A stretch of DNA of 64,000 bases from CAJJDF01 sp965657945. GTDB taxonomy: Bacteria; Bacteroidota; Bacteroidia; Flavobacteriales_D; CAJJDF01. Position numbers and translations under genes: made by a program. The stretch is from contig CBFHPW010000009.1 of NCBI GenBank assembly GCA_965657945.1, positions 1 through 64,000 on the forward strand. The letters are read 5' to 3'. The notes under the pieces are model-generated. The model saw only the letters and a program-made list of their open reading frames with translations, was not told the origin of the DNA and searched no databases. Numbering within the stretch: position 1 is the first letter of the stretch; each line of letters starts with the position of its first letter. Of this stretch, positions 51,930 to 60,318 are shown in pieces.

Positions 51930-51962
51930 TAAATCTGTTAACAAAAAAATAACCGACAATTT

Positions 51963-54095
51963 ATGTCAAAAAAGACAGAAAAAAGCCTAAAAAAAGGGCT
52001 TAAAAGAAAGATTATTCACTTACTTTCTGAATCCAACAACAAATCATACAACTCCAAACAAATAGCCAAGGCTCTTGGATTTCATCAACCGATGAAAAAA
52101 AAATTAGTTCATCAAATCATGGAAGATATGCACCGAGATAAGATCATTATTCCTGAGGGAAAAGGTTTTATTATGGCTTCCTCATTTTCTAGCAACGAAG
52201 GAGTTATTGAGTTTACTTCAAAAGGAAGTGCCTATATCTTAATAGACGGGGATGACGACATTTACATCTCTAAGGAAAAAACTAAGAATGCACTGGATGG
52301 AGATTTAGTAAGCTATTCATTGATTAAAAATTCAAGAAAGAAAAAACCGGAAGGCTCAGTAGACAGAGTTTTGAAAAGGAAAAAAACTGAATTTGTAGGA
52401 ACCTTACAAGTCTCTGAAAAATTTGCTTTTGTGATTACCGACAGCCGAAGAATTCATATAGATTTCTTTGTTGATTTGAAACACATGAACAAAGCACAAA
52501 ATGGCGACAAGGTAGTTGTAGAGCTGATAAACTGGCCCGAAAAATTGAACTCACCATTTGGTAAAATCACTAAAATACTAGGGAAATCTGGTGAAACAAA
52601 CACCGAAATGCATGCGATTATGGAAGATTTTGAACTTCCGTATGAATTTCCTGCGGCAGTATTACAAGCTGCGGAAGACGTAGACACTACAATTTCGAAA
52701 AAAGAAATCGCGAAGCGTAGAGATTTCAGAAAGGTAGACACTATAACTATTGACCCATTTGACGCTAAGGATTTTGACGATGCCATATCTTTTAAAGAGT
52801 TAGAAAACGGGAATCTTGAGGTAGGAGTTCACATAGCCGATGTGTCGCATTACGTGACAAAGGGAACCATTATAGATGACGAGGCAATAACCCGAGGAAC
52901 CTCAGTTTATTTGGTGGATAGAGTTGTGCCGATGCTACCCGAAGTACTATCCAACCAAGTGTGTTCGCTTAGGCCCAACGAAGAAAAATTAACCTTTTCT
53001 GCAGTTTTTGAATTGGACAAGGATGCCAAGATCAAAAGTAGCTGGTTTGGAAGAACTGTAATTAACTCCAACCGCAGATTCACTTACGAAGAAGCACAAG
53101 AAAGAATTGAAAACAAGAAAGGGGATTACCAAAAAGAGATAAACAGACTGAATGATTTAGCTCAAATAATGAGAGCTGAGAGAATGAGTAAAGGTGCGCT
53201 AAACATTGAGTCAACTGAGGTAAAATTCATCGTAGAAAACGGAAAACCGATGGGTGTGAAATTAAAAATATCACAAGAAGCCCATAAATTGGTAGAAGAG
53301 TTTATGCTTTTGGCCAACAAACATGTATCTAGGTTTATTGGAATCCCTAAAAATGGGGAGGTAAAATACCCCAATATTTATAGGATTCATGACCAACCTA
53401 GTGAAGAAAAAATAGCAGACCTCCATCGTTTTGTAGCAGACAATGGATACGAAATTAAAGAAGTGGCGAACAAACCTCTTTCGTTTGCTTTGAACAACTT
53501 ATTGACGGAGGCTAAGGAAAATAGAGAAATAAACTTTATTGGACCGATGGTAATTCGTTCGATGGCAAAAGCCGTTTATTCAGCTGAAAACATTGGACAC
53601 TACGGATTATCATTTGATTACTACTCTCATTTCACCTCACCTATTCGTAGGTATCCAGATTTAATGCTTCACAGGATTCTTCAGAATTTCTTGGACAAGA
53701 AAGCACCAAACTTAAGCGAAGAGGAAATAGAGCAACAATCCAAGTATTTCTCCAACCAAGAGAAAAAGGCAACAGAGGCAGAAAGAGCTTCTACCAAATT
53801 TATGCAGGTTGTTTTTATGAAAGACAAAGTAGGTCAAGAGTTTGCAGGAACTATTTCGGGGGTTACGAGTTACGGAATATTTGTAGAGATCACCGAAAAC
53901 AAATGCGAAGGCTTAATTCGAATCAACGCCATTACACAAGATAGGTTTTATTTTGAGGAAGATGGGAAAAAACTGGTAGGTAAGAAATTTGGTGATGAAC
54001 TAAAAATGGGTTCTAAAGTAACAATAGAAATCACAAAAGTGGATATGGCGAACAGAACCATAGATATGGAATTGTTAGATTTTGATAAGGTTTAA
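51963..54095 (+). CDS. rnr: ribonuclease R
   Basis: A 710-residue 3'-5' exoribonuclease. N-terminal helix-turn-helix (about 12-65) and cold-shock domains (about 75-215), an RNB catalytic domain (about 255-585) with the acidic site DPFDAKDFDDAIS, and a C-terminal S1 domain (about 625-708, GTISGVTSYGIFVEI). It degrades structured RNA and acts in quality control. It has its own promoter; its leader holds an 8-bp inverted repeat. Confidence 0.95.
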   Translation: MSKKTEKSLKKGLKRKIIHLLSESNNKSYNSKQIAKALGFHQPMKKKLVHQIMEDMHRDKIIIPEGKGFIMASSFSSNEGVIEFTSKGSAYILIDGDDDIYISKEKTKNALDGDLVSYSLIKNSRKKKPEGSVDRVLKRKKTEFVGTLQVSEKFAFVITDSRRIHIDFFVDLKHMNKAQNGDKVVVELINWPEKLNSPFGKITKILGKSGETNTEMHAIMEDFELPYEFPAAVLQAAEDVDTTISKKEIAKRRDFRKVDTITIDPFDAKDFDDAISFKELENGNLEVGVHIADVSHYVTKGTIIDDEAITRGTSVYLVDRVVPMLPEVLSNQVCSLRPNEEKLTFSAVFELDKDAKIKSSWFGRTVINSNRRFTYEEAQERIENKKGDYQKEINRLNDLAQIMRAERMSKGALNIESTEVKFIVENGKPMGVKLKISQEAHKLVEEFMLLANKHVSRFIGIPKNGEVKYPNIYRIHDQPSEEKIADLHRFVADNGYEIKEVANKPLSFALNNLLTEAKENREINFIGPMVIRSMAKAVYSAENIGHYGLSFDYYSHFTSPIRRYPDLMLHRILQNFLDKKAPNLSEEEIEQQSKYFSNQEKKATEAERASTKFMQVVFMKDKVGQEFAGTISGVTSYGIFVEITENKCEGLIRINAITQDRFYFEEDGKKLVGKKFGDELKMGSKVTIEITKVDMANRTIDMELLDFDKV

Positions 54096-54165
54096 AACCT
54101 TCTGGGTATACAATTATAAATTTCAAGTATCCATTTCTAAATGAATTTCGGTTAGGTGCTTTTCT

Positions 54166-54276
54166 GTGTCTTCCTGAATTTATTTCAGGGTCTCACAGAG
54201 AATATTTCACGTAGTATCTGTTTGTAATATTTCAATGAATAGAGATTCTGATCCCGAATGGTCGGGACAGAATGAC
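54166..54276. repeat. dispersed intergenic repeat, copy 2
   Basis: Between rnr and leuS. Hairpin CCTGAA/TTCAGG at the left, then the block TCTCACAGAGAATATTTCAC (54191-54210) identical with copy 1, a shared diverged part, a second hairpin TCCCGA/TCGGGA (54252-54267), and the end CAGAATGAC. The two ends are roughly inverted to each other (GTCATnCTG). Confidence 0.65.
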
Positions 54277-54324
54277 TTATTCTTCTATTCTTTCTTATCT
54301 TTTCACTAACATTCAATTAATAAG

Positions 54325-54332
54325 TATCTTTG
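54325..54332 (+). promoter_or_regulatory. -7 box for leuS
   Basis: TATCTTTG, 30 bases upstream of the leuS ATG. The -33 region lacks a clear TTG. Confidence 0.5.
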
Positions 54333-54362
54333 CATTTGAATTACATACCCAAAGAAAAATCA

Positions 54363-57170
54363 ATGGAATACAATCACAGTGAGATAGAGAAAAGATGGCA
54401 AAAGGAATGGGCTGATAAAAAAACATTTGCAGCTCAAGAAAATTCTGAGAAACCAAAGTTTTATTCCTTGAATATGTTTCCTTACCCTTCGGGAGCTGGG
54501 CTTCATGTGGGACACCCACTGGGATATATTGCCTCTGATATTTATTCGAGATACAAAAGATTGATTGGATACAATGTCCTTCACCCAATGGGATACGATT
54601 CTTTTGGATTACCAGCAGAACAATATGCCATCCAAACTGGCCAACATCCTGACATCACCACCAAAACAAATGTAGCTCGTTACCGCCAACAAATGGACCA
54701 AATTGGTTTCTCTTTTGACTGGGACAGAGAAGTAAGAACCTCCTCGCCTGAGTATTACCAATGGACTCAATGGATTTTCAAACAATTGTTTAATTCTTGG
54801 TACAACAAAGCAACCAACAAAGCCGAGAAATTAGAAACGCTTACTGCTGTTTTTGAAACAGAAGGAAATGCAAACGTAAAAGCGTCTTGTGCCGAAACAG
54901 AAAGATTTACAGCCGACCAATGGAGTAAATTTACGGAAAAAGAACAAAGCGATATCTTGATGAATTATCGTTTGGCTTTCCTTTCTGATACCATGGTAAA
55001 CTGGTGTCCAGCTCTAGGAACTGTTCTGGCAAATGATGAGATTAAGGACGGAGTTTCTGAACGCGGTGGACATCCTGTAGTTCAAAAATTAATGAGGCAA
55101 TGGAGTATGAGAATCACAGCCTATGCCGAACGTTTAATTCAAGGATTGGATACCATTGATTGGAGTGATTCTATAAAAGAACAACAAAAGAACTGGATTG
55201 GAAAATCGAAAGGGGCATCAGTATTTTTTGGAGTAGAAAATAGCACGGATCAAATCGAGGTATTTACAACAAGACCTGATACTATTTTTGGTGTGAACTT
55301 CATGGTGTTGGCACCAGAACATGAGCTGGTAACTGAAATCACAACTCCGGAACAAAAACAAATGGTTGAAGCTTATGTTGAGCAAGCGAGTTTGAAAACT
55401 GAACGAGACAGACAAGCCGATGTAAAAAACATCACAGGGGTAAATACAGGTGCTTTTGCTATTCATCCTTTCACGGGCGAAAAAATACAAATTTGGATTG
55501 GAGATTATGTGCTAGCAAGTTATGGAACTGGGGCTGTAATGGCTGTGCCAGCTGGCGATCAACGAGATTGGGATTTTGCTACTCATTTTGGAATTGAAAT
55601 AAAAAATATTTTTGAAAACGTAGATATTTCCGAAGGAGCCTGTGAAGATAAATCTGCATTGTTGACCAACTCTGATTTCTTAAACGGATTAAATGCCAAA
55701 AAAGGAATTGGAGCAGCCATCAAAGCCATTCAAGACAAAGGGTGCGGAAAAGGAATGACAAATTATAGATTGAGAGATGCAATTTTCTCGAGACAAAGAT
55801 ATTGGGGAGAGCCATTTCCTGTGTATTTTGAAAATGACATTCCAAAAACGATTGAAGACGAGTTTTTACCGATAGAATTACCCGAAGTAGAAAAGTATTT
55901 ACCTACAGAAGATGGAGAACCACCATTGGGCAATGCAAAAACGTGGAGTTGGTGTAGAAATAAAAAGATTTTAAAAGATAACGAGAAACAAAACGGTTCT
56001 TGTACTTGGCCTATGGAATTAAACACCATGCCGGGTTGGGCCGGAAGCTCTTGGTACTTTTTGAGATACATGGATCCTAAAAACGAACAAGCTTTCGTAT
56101 CCAAAGAAAAAGCCGATTACTGGGGACAAGTAGATTTATACATTGGAGGAGCCGAACACGCAACCGGACATTTATTGTACTCCCGATTTTGGACAAAGTT
56201 TCTATACGACATGGGGTATATCTCATTTGAAGAGCCTTTCAAGAAATTGATCAACCAAGGGATGATTTTGGGAAGAAGTAGTTTTGTGTACAGAGATAAA
56301 GAAAGCGGGAAATTCGTTTCCTTCGACAAAAGAAAAGAATACAAAACTGCCAGATTGCATACTGATATTTCCTTTGTAAATAACGACAAATTAGATATTG
56401 AAGCTTTCAAAAACTGGAGAGAAGAATACAAAAGTGCTGAATTCATTACAAACGAAAACGGAGATTACATTTGCGGAAGCGAAATAGAAAAAATGAGTAA
56501 ATCCAAATACAACGTACAAACTCCCGATGAGTTGGTCGCCAAATTTGGAGCCGATACCCTAAGGTGTTACGAAATGTTTTTGGGGCCATTGGAACAAGCA
56601 AAACCTTGGGATACAAATGGAATTAGCGGAGTTAACGGATTCTTGAAAAAACTATGGAGATTATTCCATCATGGAGAAATATTCAATGTAAACGAGAGAG
56701 AAGCCAGTAAAGAGTCAATGAAAACTTTACACACAGCCATCAAAAAAGTAACAGAAGATCTAGAACGCTATTCATTCAATACAATTGTAAGCGGATTGAT
56801 GATAGCCGTGAACGAACTTACAGTCCAAAAATGTAACAACAAACAGGTGTTAGAACAGTTGATCATTCTTGCCTCGCCCTACGCTCCTCACATTTGCGAA
56901 GAACTATGGAACAAATTAGGGAATTCTCAAAGTATTTCTTTTGCGGATTGGCCTGAATTCAAACCTGAATATCTCATTGAAGCAAATCACACTTACCCTG
57001 TTTCATTTAACGGAAAAATGAGATTCAAAATAGAATTGCCCACCGAACTCAGTAAAGATGAAATTGAAAAAGCAGTTTTGGCTCACGAAAAAACAGCTCA
57101 TTACTTGGAAGGAAAGTCAATTAAGAAATTGATAATTGTACCTAAAAAGATTGTTAACATCGTAATGTAA
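54363..57170 (+). CDS. leuS: leucyl-tRNA synthetase
   Basis: A 935-residue class I aminoacyl-tRNA synthetase. HIGH-type motif HVGH at 48-51, the WCPALGTVLAN segment, a CP1 editing domain (about 270-450) with the TTRPDTIFG motif, the KMSKS loop in EKMSKSKYN, and the C-terminal anticodon-binding domain. The start at 54363 is chosen since the 11-codon longer form reaches into the promoter region. Domain order and length are normal. Confidence 0.97.
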   Translation: MEYNHSEIEKRWQKEWADKKTFAAQENSEKPKFYSLNMFPYPSGAGLHVGHPLGYIASDIYSRYKRLIGYNVLHPMGYDSFGLPAEQYAIQTGQHPDITTKTNVARYRQQMDQIGFSFDWDREVRTSSPEYYQWTQWIFKQLFNSWYNKATNKAEKLETLTAVFETEGNANVKASCAETERFTADQWSKFTEKEQSDILMNYRLAFLSDTMVNWCPALGTVLANDEIKDGVSERGGHPVVQKLMRQWSMRITAYAERLIQGLDTIDWSDSIKEQQKNWIGKSKGASVFFGVENSTDQIEVFTTRPDTIFGVNFMVLAPEHELVTEITTPEQKQMVEAYVEQASLKTERDRQADVKNITGVNTGAFAIHPFTGEKIQIWIGDYVLASYGTGAVMAVPAGDQRDWDFATHFGIEIKNIFENVDISEGACEDKSALLTNSDFLNGLNAKKGIGAAIKAIQDKGCGKGMTNYRLRDAIFSRQRYWGEPFPVYFENDIPKTIEDEFLPIELPEVEKYLPTEDGEPPLGNAKTWSWCRNKKILKDNEKQNGSCTWPMELNTMPGWAGSSWYFLRYMDPKNEQAFVSKEKADYWGQVDLYIGGAEHATGHLLYSRFWTKFLYDMGYISFEEPFKKLINQGMILGRSSFVYRDKESGKFVSFDKRKEYKTARLHTDISFVNNDKLDIEAFKNWREEYKSAEFITNENGDYICGSEIEKMSKSKYNVQTPDELVAKFGADTLRCYEMFLGPLEQAKPWDTNGISGVNGFLKKLWRLFHHGEIFNVNEREASKESMKTLHTAIKKVTEDLERYSFNTIVSGLMIAVNELTVQKCNNKQVLEQLIILASPYAPHICEELWNKLGNSQSISFADWPEFKPEYLIEANHTYPVSFNGKMRFKIELPTELSKDEIEKAVLAHEKTAHYLEGKSIKKLIIVPKKIVNIVM

Positions 57171-57176
57171 TACATT

Positions 57177-57203
57177 TTGCAAAGATCGTTTTTTCTATAT
57201 TAG
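57177..57203 (+). promoter_or_regulatory. probable promoter for the 79-residue gene
   Basis: TTG at 57177-57179, a 16-base spacer and TATATTAG at 57196-57203; one base off the -7 consensus. Confidence 0.45.
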
Positions 57204-57231
57204 CACAGATCTAACTGAAAAACCTGTTAAC

Positions 57232-57471
57232 ATGGGACTAAAAACTAACCTCAGAAAAATTTTTGGAAGAGCTAATAATACTACCAATTCGGCTACAAAC
57301 ATAACGGATACCTCAAGTTATTTAACCAAAGATCCAGCTAAAAAACTAAAGGTCCGAACAATTGACGCTACCCGAGGTAATTCCAATTTAGCTAGTAACA
57401 CTTTAAATAAAACTGCAGGGAAAGCAACGAAAACAGCATTTAAAGAAAAAGAAAATCATGCTTTCGAATAA
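57232..57471 (+). CDS. small basic hypothetical protein
   Basis: A 79-residue protein rich in Asn, Thr and Lys, with no Cys or Trp and no membrane segment. By count it has about 15 Lys or Arg and 6 Asp or Glu, so it is basic (net about +9). It lacks hydrophobic core stretches and may be disordered or nucleic-acid binding. It has its own likely promoter and a strong terminator, which supports it being a real, separately expressed gene. No family recognised. Confidence 0.6.
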   Translation: MGLKTNLRKIFGRANNTTNSATNITDTSSYLTKDPAKKLKVRTIDATRGNSNLASNTLNKTAGKATKTAFKEKENHAFE

Positions 57472-57498
57472 ATTCATTCAACCCCACTAAAATTTAAA

Positions 57499-57531
57499 AA
57501 CCAATTTCACACAAATGAGATTGGTTTTTTT
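57499..57531 (+). terminator. strong intrinsic terminator after the small basic protein
   Basis: An 11-bp stem with one T-G pair (57499-57509 with 57516-57526), 6-base loop, then a T-run. Confidence 0.85.
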
Positions 57532-57610
57532 GTTGCCTCAACTTTCGTGTAAGATTCTTATCTTTACGGCTTATAAGTACAATAAAAATAACTTGACTTC
57601 GTAATTATTC

Positions 57611-58447
57611 ATGATGAAAAACACTCTCCTATTCCTAACTATTTCGTTGTTATCTACCCAAATGATAGCGCAGAGCGAAGAAGTCTCATTCTTTTTTGGG
57701 TCGTCTTACTACATTGGAGATTTAAACTCAAAGCACTTTGACCAAAATACCAATCCCGCACTTGGAATAATGTACAAAAGGAATCATCGAAACGACCGGT
57801 ATTCGTTTCGACTGCAGTTTACCTATGGAAAGGTAGAAGCTTACGACATTCAATCGAGCGATGATTGGCAACGAAACAGAGATTTAAACTTTCAATCTAC
57901 CCTCCTAGAATTGGGCGCTATTATGGAGGTGAATTTTAATAAATACCGAGTAGGTCAAACCGAGAAATTAAACAAAACTCCTTATTTGTTTTTTGGAATA
58001 GCTGGTTATAATTTCAAGCCAAAAGGACTTTACAATGACAGCTGGTATGATTTGCAAGCCCTGGGAACTGAGGGACAAAACACCTCAGCCAACCCAAATG
58101 ATTATTACAAACTCAATCAATTGGCAATACCGGTTGGAATTGGATTCAAAAAAAACATCAATAAAAATTGGGCTTGGTCGATTGAGTATGGAGCAAGAAT
58201 TTTATTTACCGACTTTTTGGATGATGTAAGTGGAAAATACGTTGACCCACAAATTTTAGCGAACGAATCAGGTGTTTTAACACCTATATTAGCAGACAGA
58301 AGTTACAACCAAGTGGGAAATCAAAACATTGGAAATGACAGAGGAAATCCTGCTTTAAAAGATTGGTACTTTTTTGCTGGATTTACACTCTCCTATTCTT
58401 TTAACAAAGGAGATGAATGCACCAATGCTTTCAAACAAAAAGATTAA
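57611..58447 (+). CDS. DUF6089 (PorG-like) outer-membrane protein
   Basis: A 278-residue barrel protein with a signal peptide (about 1-20, ending QSEEV) and the family hallmark YYIGDLN near residue 35, then RYSFRLQFTYGKVE and YLFFGIAGYNF. It ends with a barrel strand before a short polar tail. The family includes PorG, a T9SS component, but a genome usually holds several DUF6089 proteins, and this one is not beside the uppS/bamA genes that flank porG in flavobacteria. Its T9SS role is therefore only possible. It is followed by the PAP2 gene after 9 bases. Confidence 0.75.
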   Translation: MMKNTLLFLTISLLSTQMIAQSEEVSFFFGSSYYIGDLNSKHFDQNTNPALGIMYKRNHRNDRYSFRLQFTYGKVEAYDIQSSDDWQRNRDLNFQSTLLELGAIMEVNFNKYRVGQTEKLNKTPYLFFGIAGYNFKPKGLYNDSWYDLQALGTEGQNTSANPNDYYKLNQLAIPVGIGFKKNINKNWAWSIEYGARILFTDFLDDVSGKYVDPQILANESGVLTPILADRSYNQVGNQNIGNDRGNPALKDWYFFAGFTLSYSFNKGDECTNAFKQKD

Positions 58448-58456
58448 CGAATCCCC

Positions 58457-59026
58457 ATGCTTGACCTACTCCTGTCACTTGACACCAAACTTTTTCTGTT
58501 CCTCAATGGATTCCACAATCCGTTTTTTGATACAGTGATGTACTGGATAAGTCACAAATTCTTTTGGGTTCCGTTGTATGCCTTTCTTGTGTATTTACTT
58601 TATCGCTATTATGGGGTCAACAAAGGAACAATCCTTACTCTCCTAATCATTATCACTTTTGGCCTTACTAATACTTTGTCAGTCAAAGCTTTTAAGAATG
58701 TTTTTGAAAGGCCAAGACCATGTCACAACGAAATAATAATGGAACAAACCCATATTTTGGACAATCACTGCGGTGGTAAGTGGGGATTTGTCTCTTCTCA
58801 TGCCAGCAATGTATTTGGCCTGGCAACCCTGATATTTCTCTTTCTCGGAAAAAGAATAAAGGGAATTGGTTTGTACGTATTTTTATGGGCAACAGTAGTA
58901 AGCTACAGTAGAGTTTACCTGGGAGTTCACTACCCTCTCGATATTATTTGTGGAGGAATTTTAGGCGTAACACTTGCACTCGTTGTGTTTCAAGTAGCCA
59001 AGAAACTGAATCTTGTTGATTTTTAA
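58457..59026 (+). CDS. PAP2-family membrane phosphatase
   Basis: A 189-residue integral membrane protein with about five TM helices and the three phosphatase motifs: K-x6-RP (Lys80 to Pro88), SSHA with His115, and SR-x5-H-x3-D (Ser151, Arg152, His158, Asp162). Members dephosphorylate lipid phosphates such as undecaprenyl pyrophosphate, phosphatidate or phosphatidylglycerophosphate; the substrate here is unknown. The stop overlaps the stop of convergent pgk by 4 bases. Confidence 0.9.
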   Translation: MLDLLLSLDTKLFLFLNGFHNPFFDTVMYWISHKFFWVPLYAFLVYLLYRYYGVNKGTILTLLIIITFGLTNTLSVKAFKNVFERPRPCHNEIIMEQTHILDNHCGGKWGFVSSHASNVFGLATLIFLFLGKRIKGIGLYVFLWATVVSYSRVYLGVHYPLDIICGGILGVTLALVVFQVAKKLNLVDF

Positions 59027-60237
59027 TCTTCGTTTACTTTAAACCCCTCTTTTTGAGTAATTGCGATGACTCCGGGCAATTCTTTCCCTTCCAAATATTC
59101 GAGCATAGCACCACCGCCCGTTGATACATAACTTACTTTTTCTCCTAAATCGTACTTATTGATGGCTGCAACAGAATCTCCTCCTCCAATAAGAGAGTAA
59201 TTTCCTTTTGCTGTAGCTTCCACCACACTGTAGGCGATAGCTTTCGTCCCTTTCTCAAAACTTTCCATTTCAAATACTCCCATTGGGCCATTCCACAAAA
59301 TAGTGGCGGAGCGAGTCACTACTTCCTTAAATTGCTCAATTGAATTTTGGCCAATATCCAATCCCATCCAACCTTCGGGAATATCAAAAATATCGCACTC
59401 TTTGGTAGTTGCATCGTTGCTGAAAGCATCTGCAATAATGGTATCCGTTGGTATATGTAAATTTACGCCTAGTTTTTCAGCTTTGGCCATAATTTCTTTG
59501 GCTGTAGCTAACTGGTCATCCTCTACGAGCGAACTCCCAATTTTGCCTCCTTGTGCTTTGATAAACGTGTAACTCATACCCCCACCAATTATGATGTCCG
59601 TTACCTTGTCCAACAAGTTTTGTATCACATTGATTTTGCCGGAGACTTTGGCTCCTCCAACAATAGCAGTAAAAGGTGTTTTGGGTGCTGAAAGGACTTT
59701 TTCTAAGTTGTTGATTTCATTTTCCAATAGGTTTCCAAAGGATTTTTTACCAGTAAAAAAATTGGCCACCATGGTAGTAGAGGCATGCGCCCTGTGAGCT
59801 GTGCCAAAAGCATCATTTACATAAAAATCGCCTAGCTTAGCTAGTTCTTCAGCAAAATATAAATTCCCTGCTGTTTCGTGTTTATAAAACCTTAAATTTT
59901 CGAGTAACAATACCTCACCAGAATTTAGCTCTTTAGACATTTTTTTCGCCTTGTCCCCAATACTATCTTCACAAAACTTTACCTCTTTGTTTAATAACTC
60001 ACTCAAATGAGACACCAAATGTTTCAATGAAAATCTCTCTTCAAACCCCAACTTTGGTCTTCCTAAGTGAGACATAACAATCACGCTTCCTCCATCAGTT
60101 AATATTTTAGTTAAAGTCGGCAAAGCTGCCTTCATCCTTGTGTCATCAGTAATATTAAATTCTGAATCTAAAGGGACATTAAAATCTACTCGAACAAGTA
60201 CTTTTTTGTTATTGAAATTATGGTTTGAAAATGACAT
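59023..60237 (-). CDS. pgk: phosphoglycerate kinase
   Basis: A 404-residue glycolytic enzyme transferring phosphate from 1,3-bisphosphoglycerate to ADP. Motifs: VRVDFNVPLD, SHLGRPK (substrate site), GGAKVSGKI, NGPMGVFE and the ATP-binding GGGDSVAAIN near the C-terminus. In this organism it would also process the glyceraldehyde 3-phosphate delivered by the ED aldolase after oxidation. Confidence 0.97.
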   Translation of the reverse strand: MSFSNHNFNNKKVLVRVDFNVPLDSEFNITDDTRMKAALPTLTKILTDGGSVIVMSHLGRPKLGFEERFSLKHLVSHLSELLNKEVKFCEDSIGDKAKKMSKELNSGEVLLLENLRFYKHETAGNLYFAEELAKLGDFYVNDAFGTAHRAHASTTMVANFFTGKKSFGNLLENEINNLEKVLSAPKTPFTAIVGGAKVSGKINVIQNLLDKVTDIIIGGGMSYTFIKAQGGKIGSSLVEDDQLATAKEIMAKAEKLGVNLHIPTDTIIADAFSNDATTKECDIFDIPEGWMGLDIGQNSIEQFKEVVTRSATILWNGPMGVFEMESFEKGTKAIAYSVVEATAKGNYSLIGGGDSVAAINKYDLGEKVSYVSTGGGAMLEYLEGKELPGVIAITQKEGFKVNED

Positions 60238-60261
60238 GTGATATTTATTTTATCTGAATTA

Positions 60262-60298
60262 AATAAAAAAAAGAGGCTTCTTTCTAAAGAAACCTCTT
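60262..60298 (-). terminator. intrinsic terminator of the DUF2723 gene
   Basis: On the minus strand an 11-bp stem with one T-G pair (plus-strand 60273-60283 and 60286-60296), followed by a run of T (plus-strand A-run 60261-60272). It separates the DUF2723 gene from pgk. Confidence 0.85.
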
Positions 60299-60318
60299 CA
60301 TTGTGAAAGAGTTTTAAA

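Noticed and set aside
54330..54362. 11-codon extension of leuS
   Set aside because: It begins within the -7 promoter box.
57611..58447. Firm assignment as porG
   Set aside because: DUF6089 has several paralogues per genome, and the usual porG neighbours are absent.
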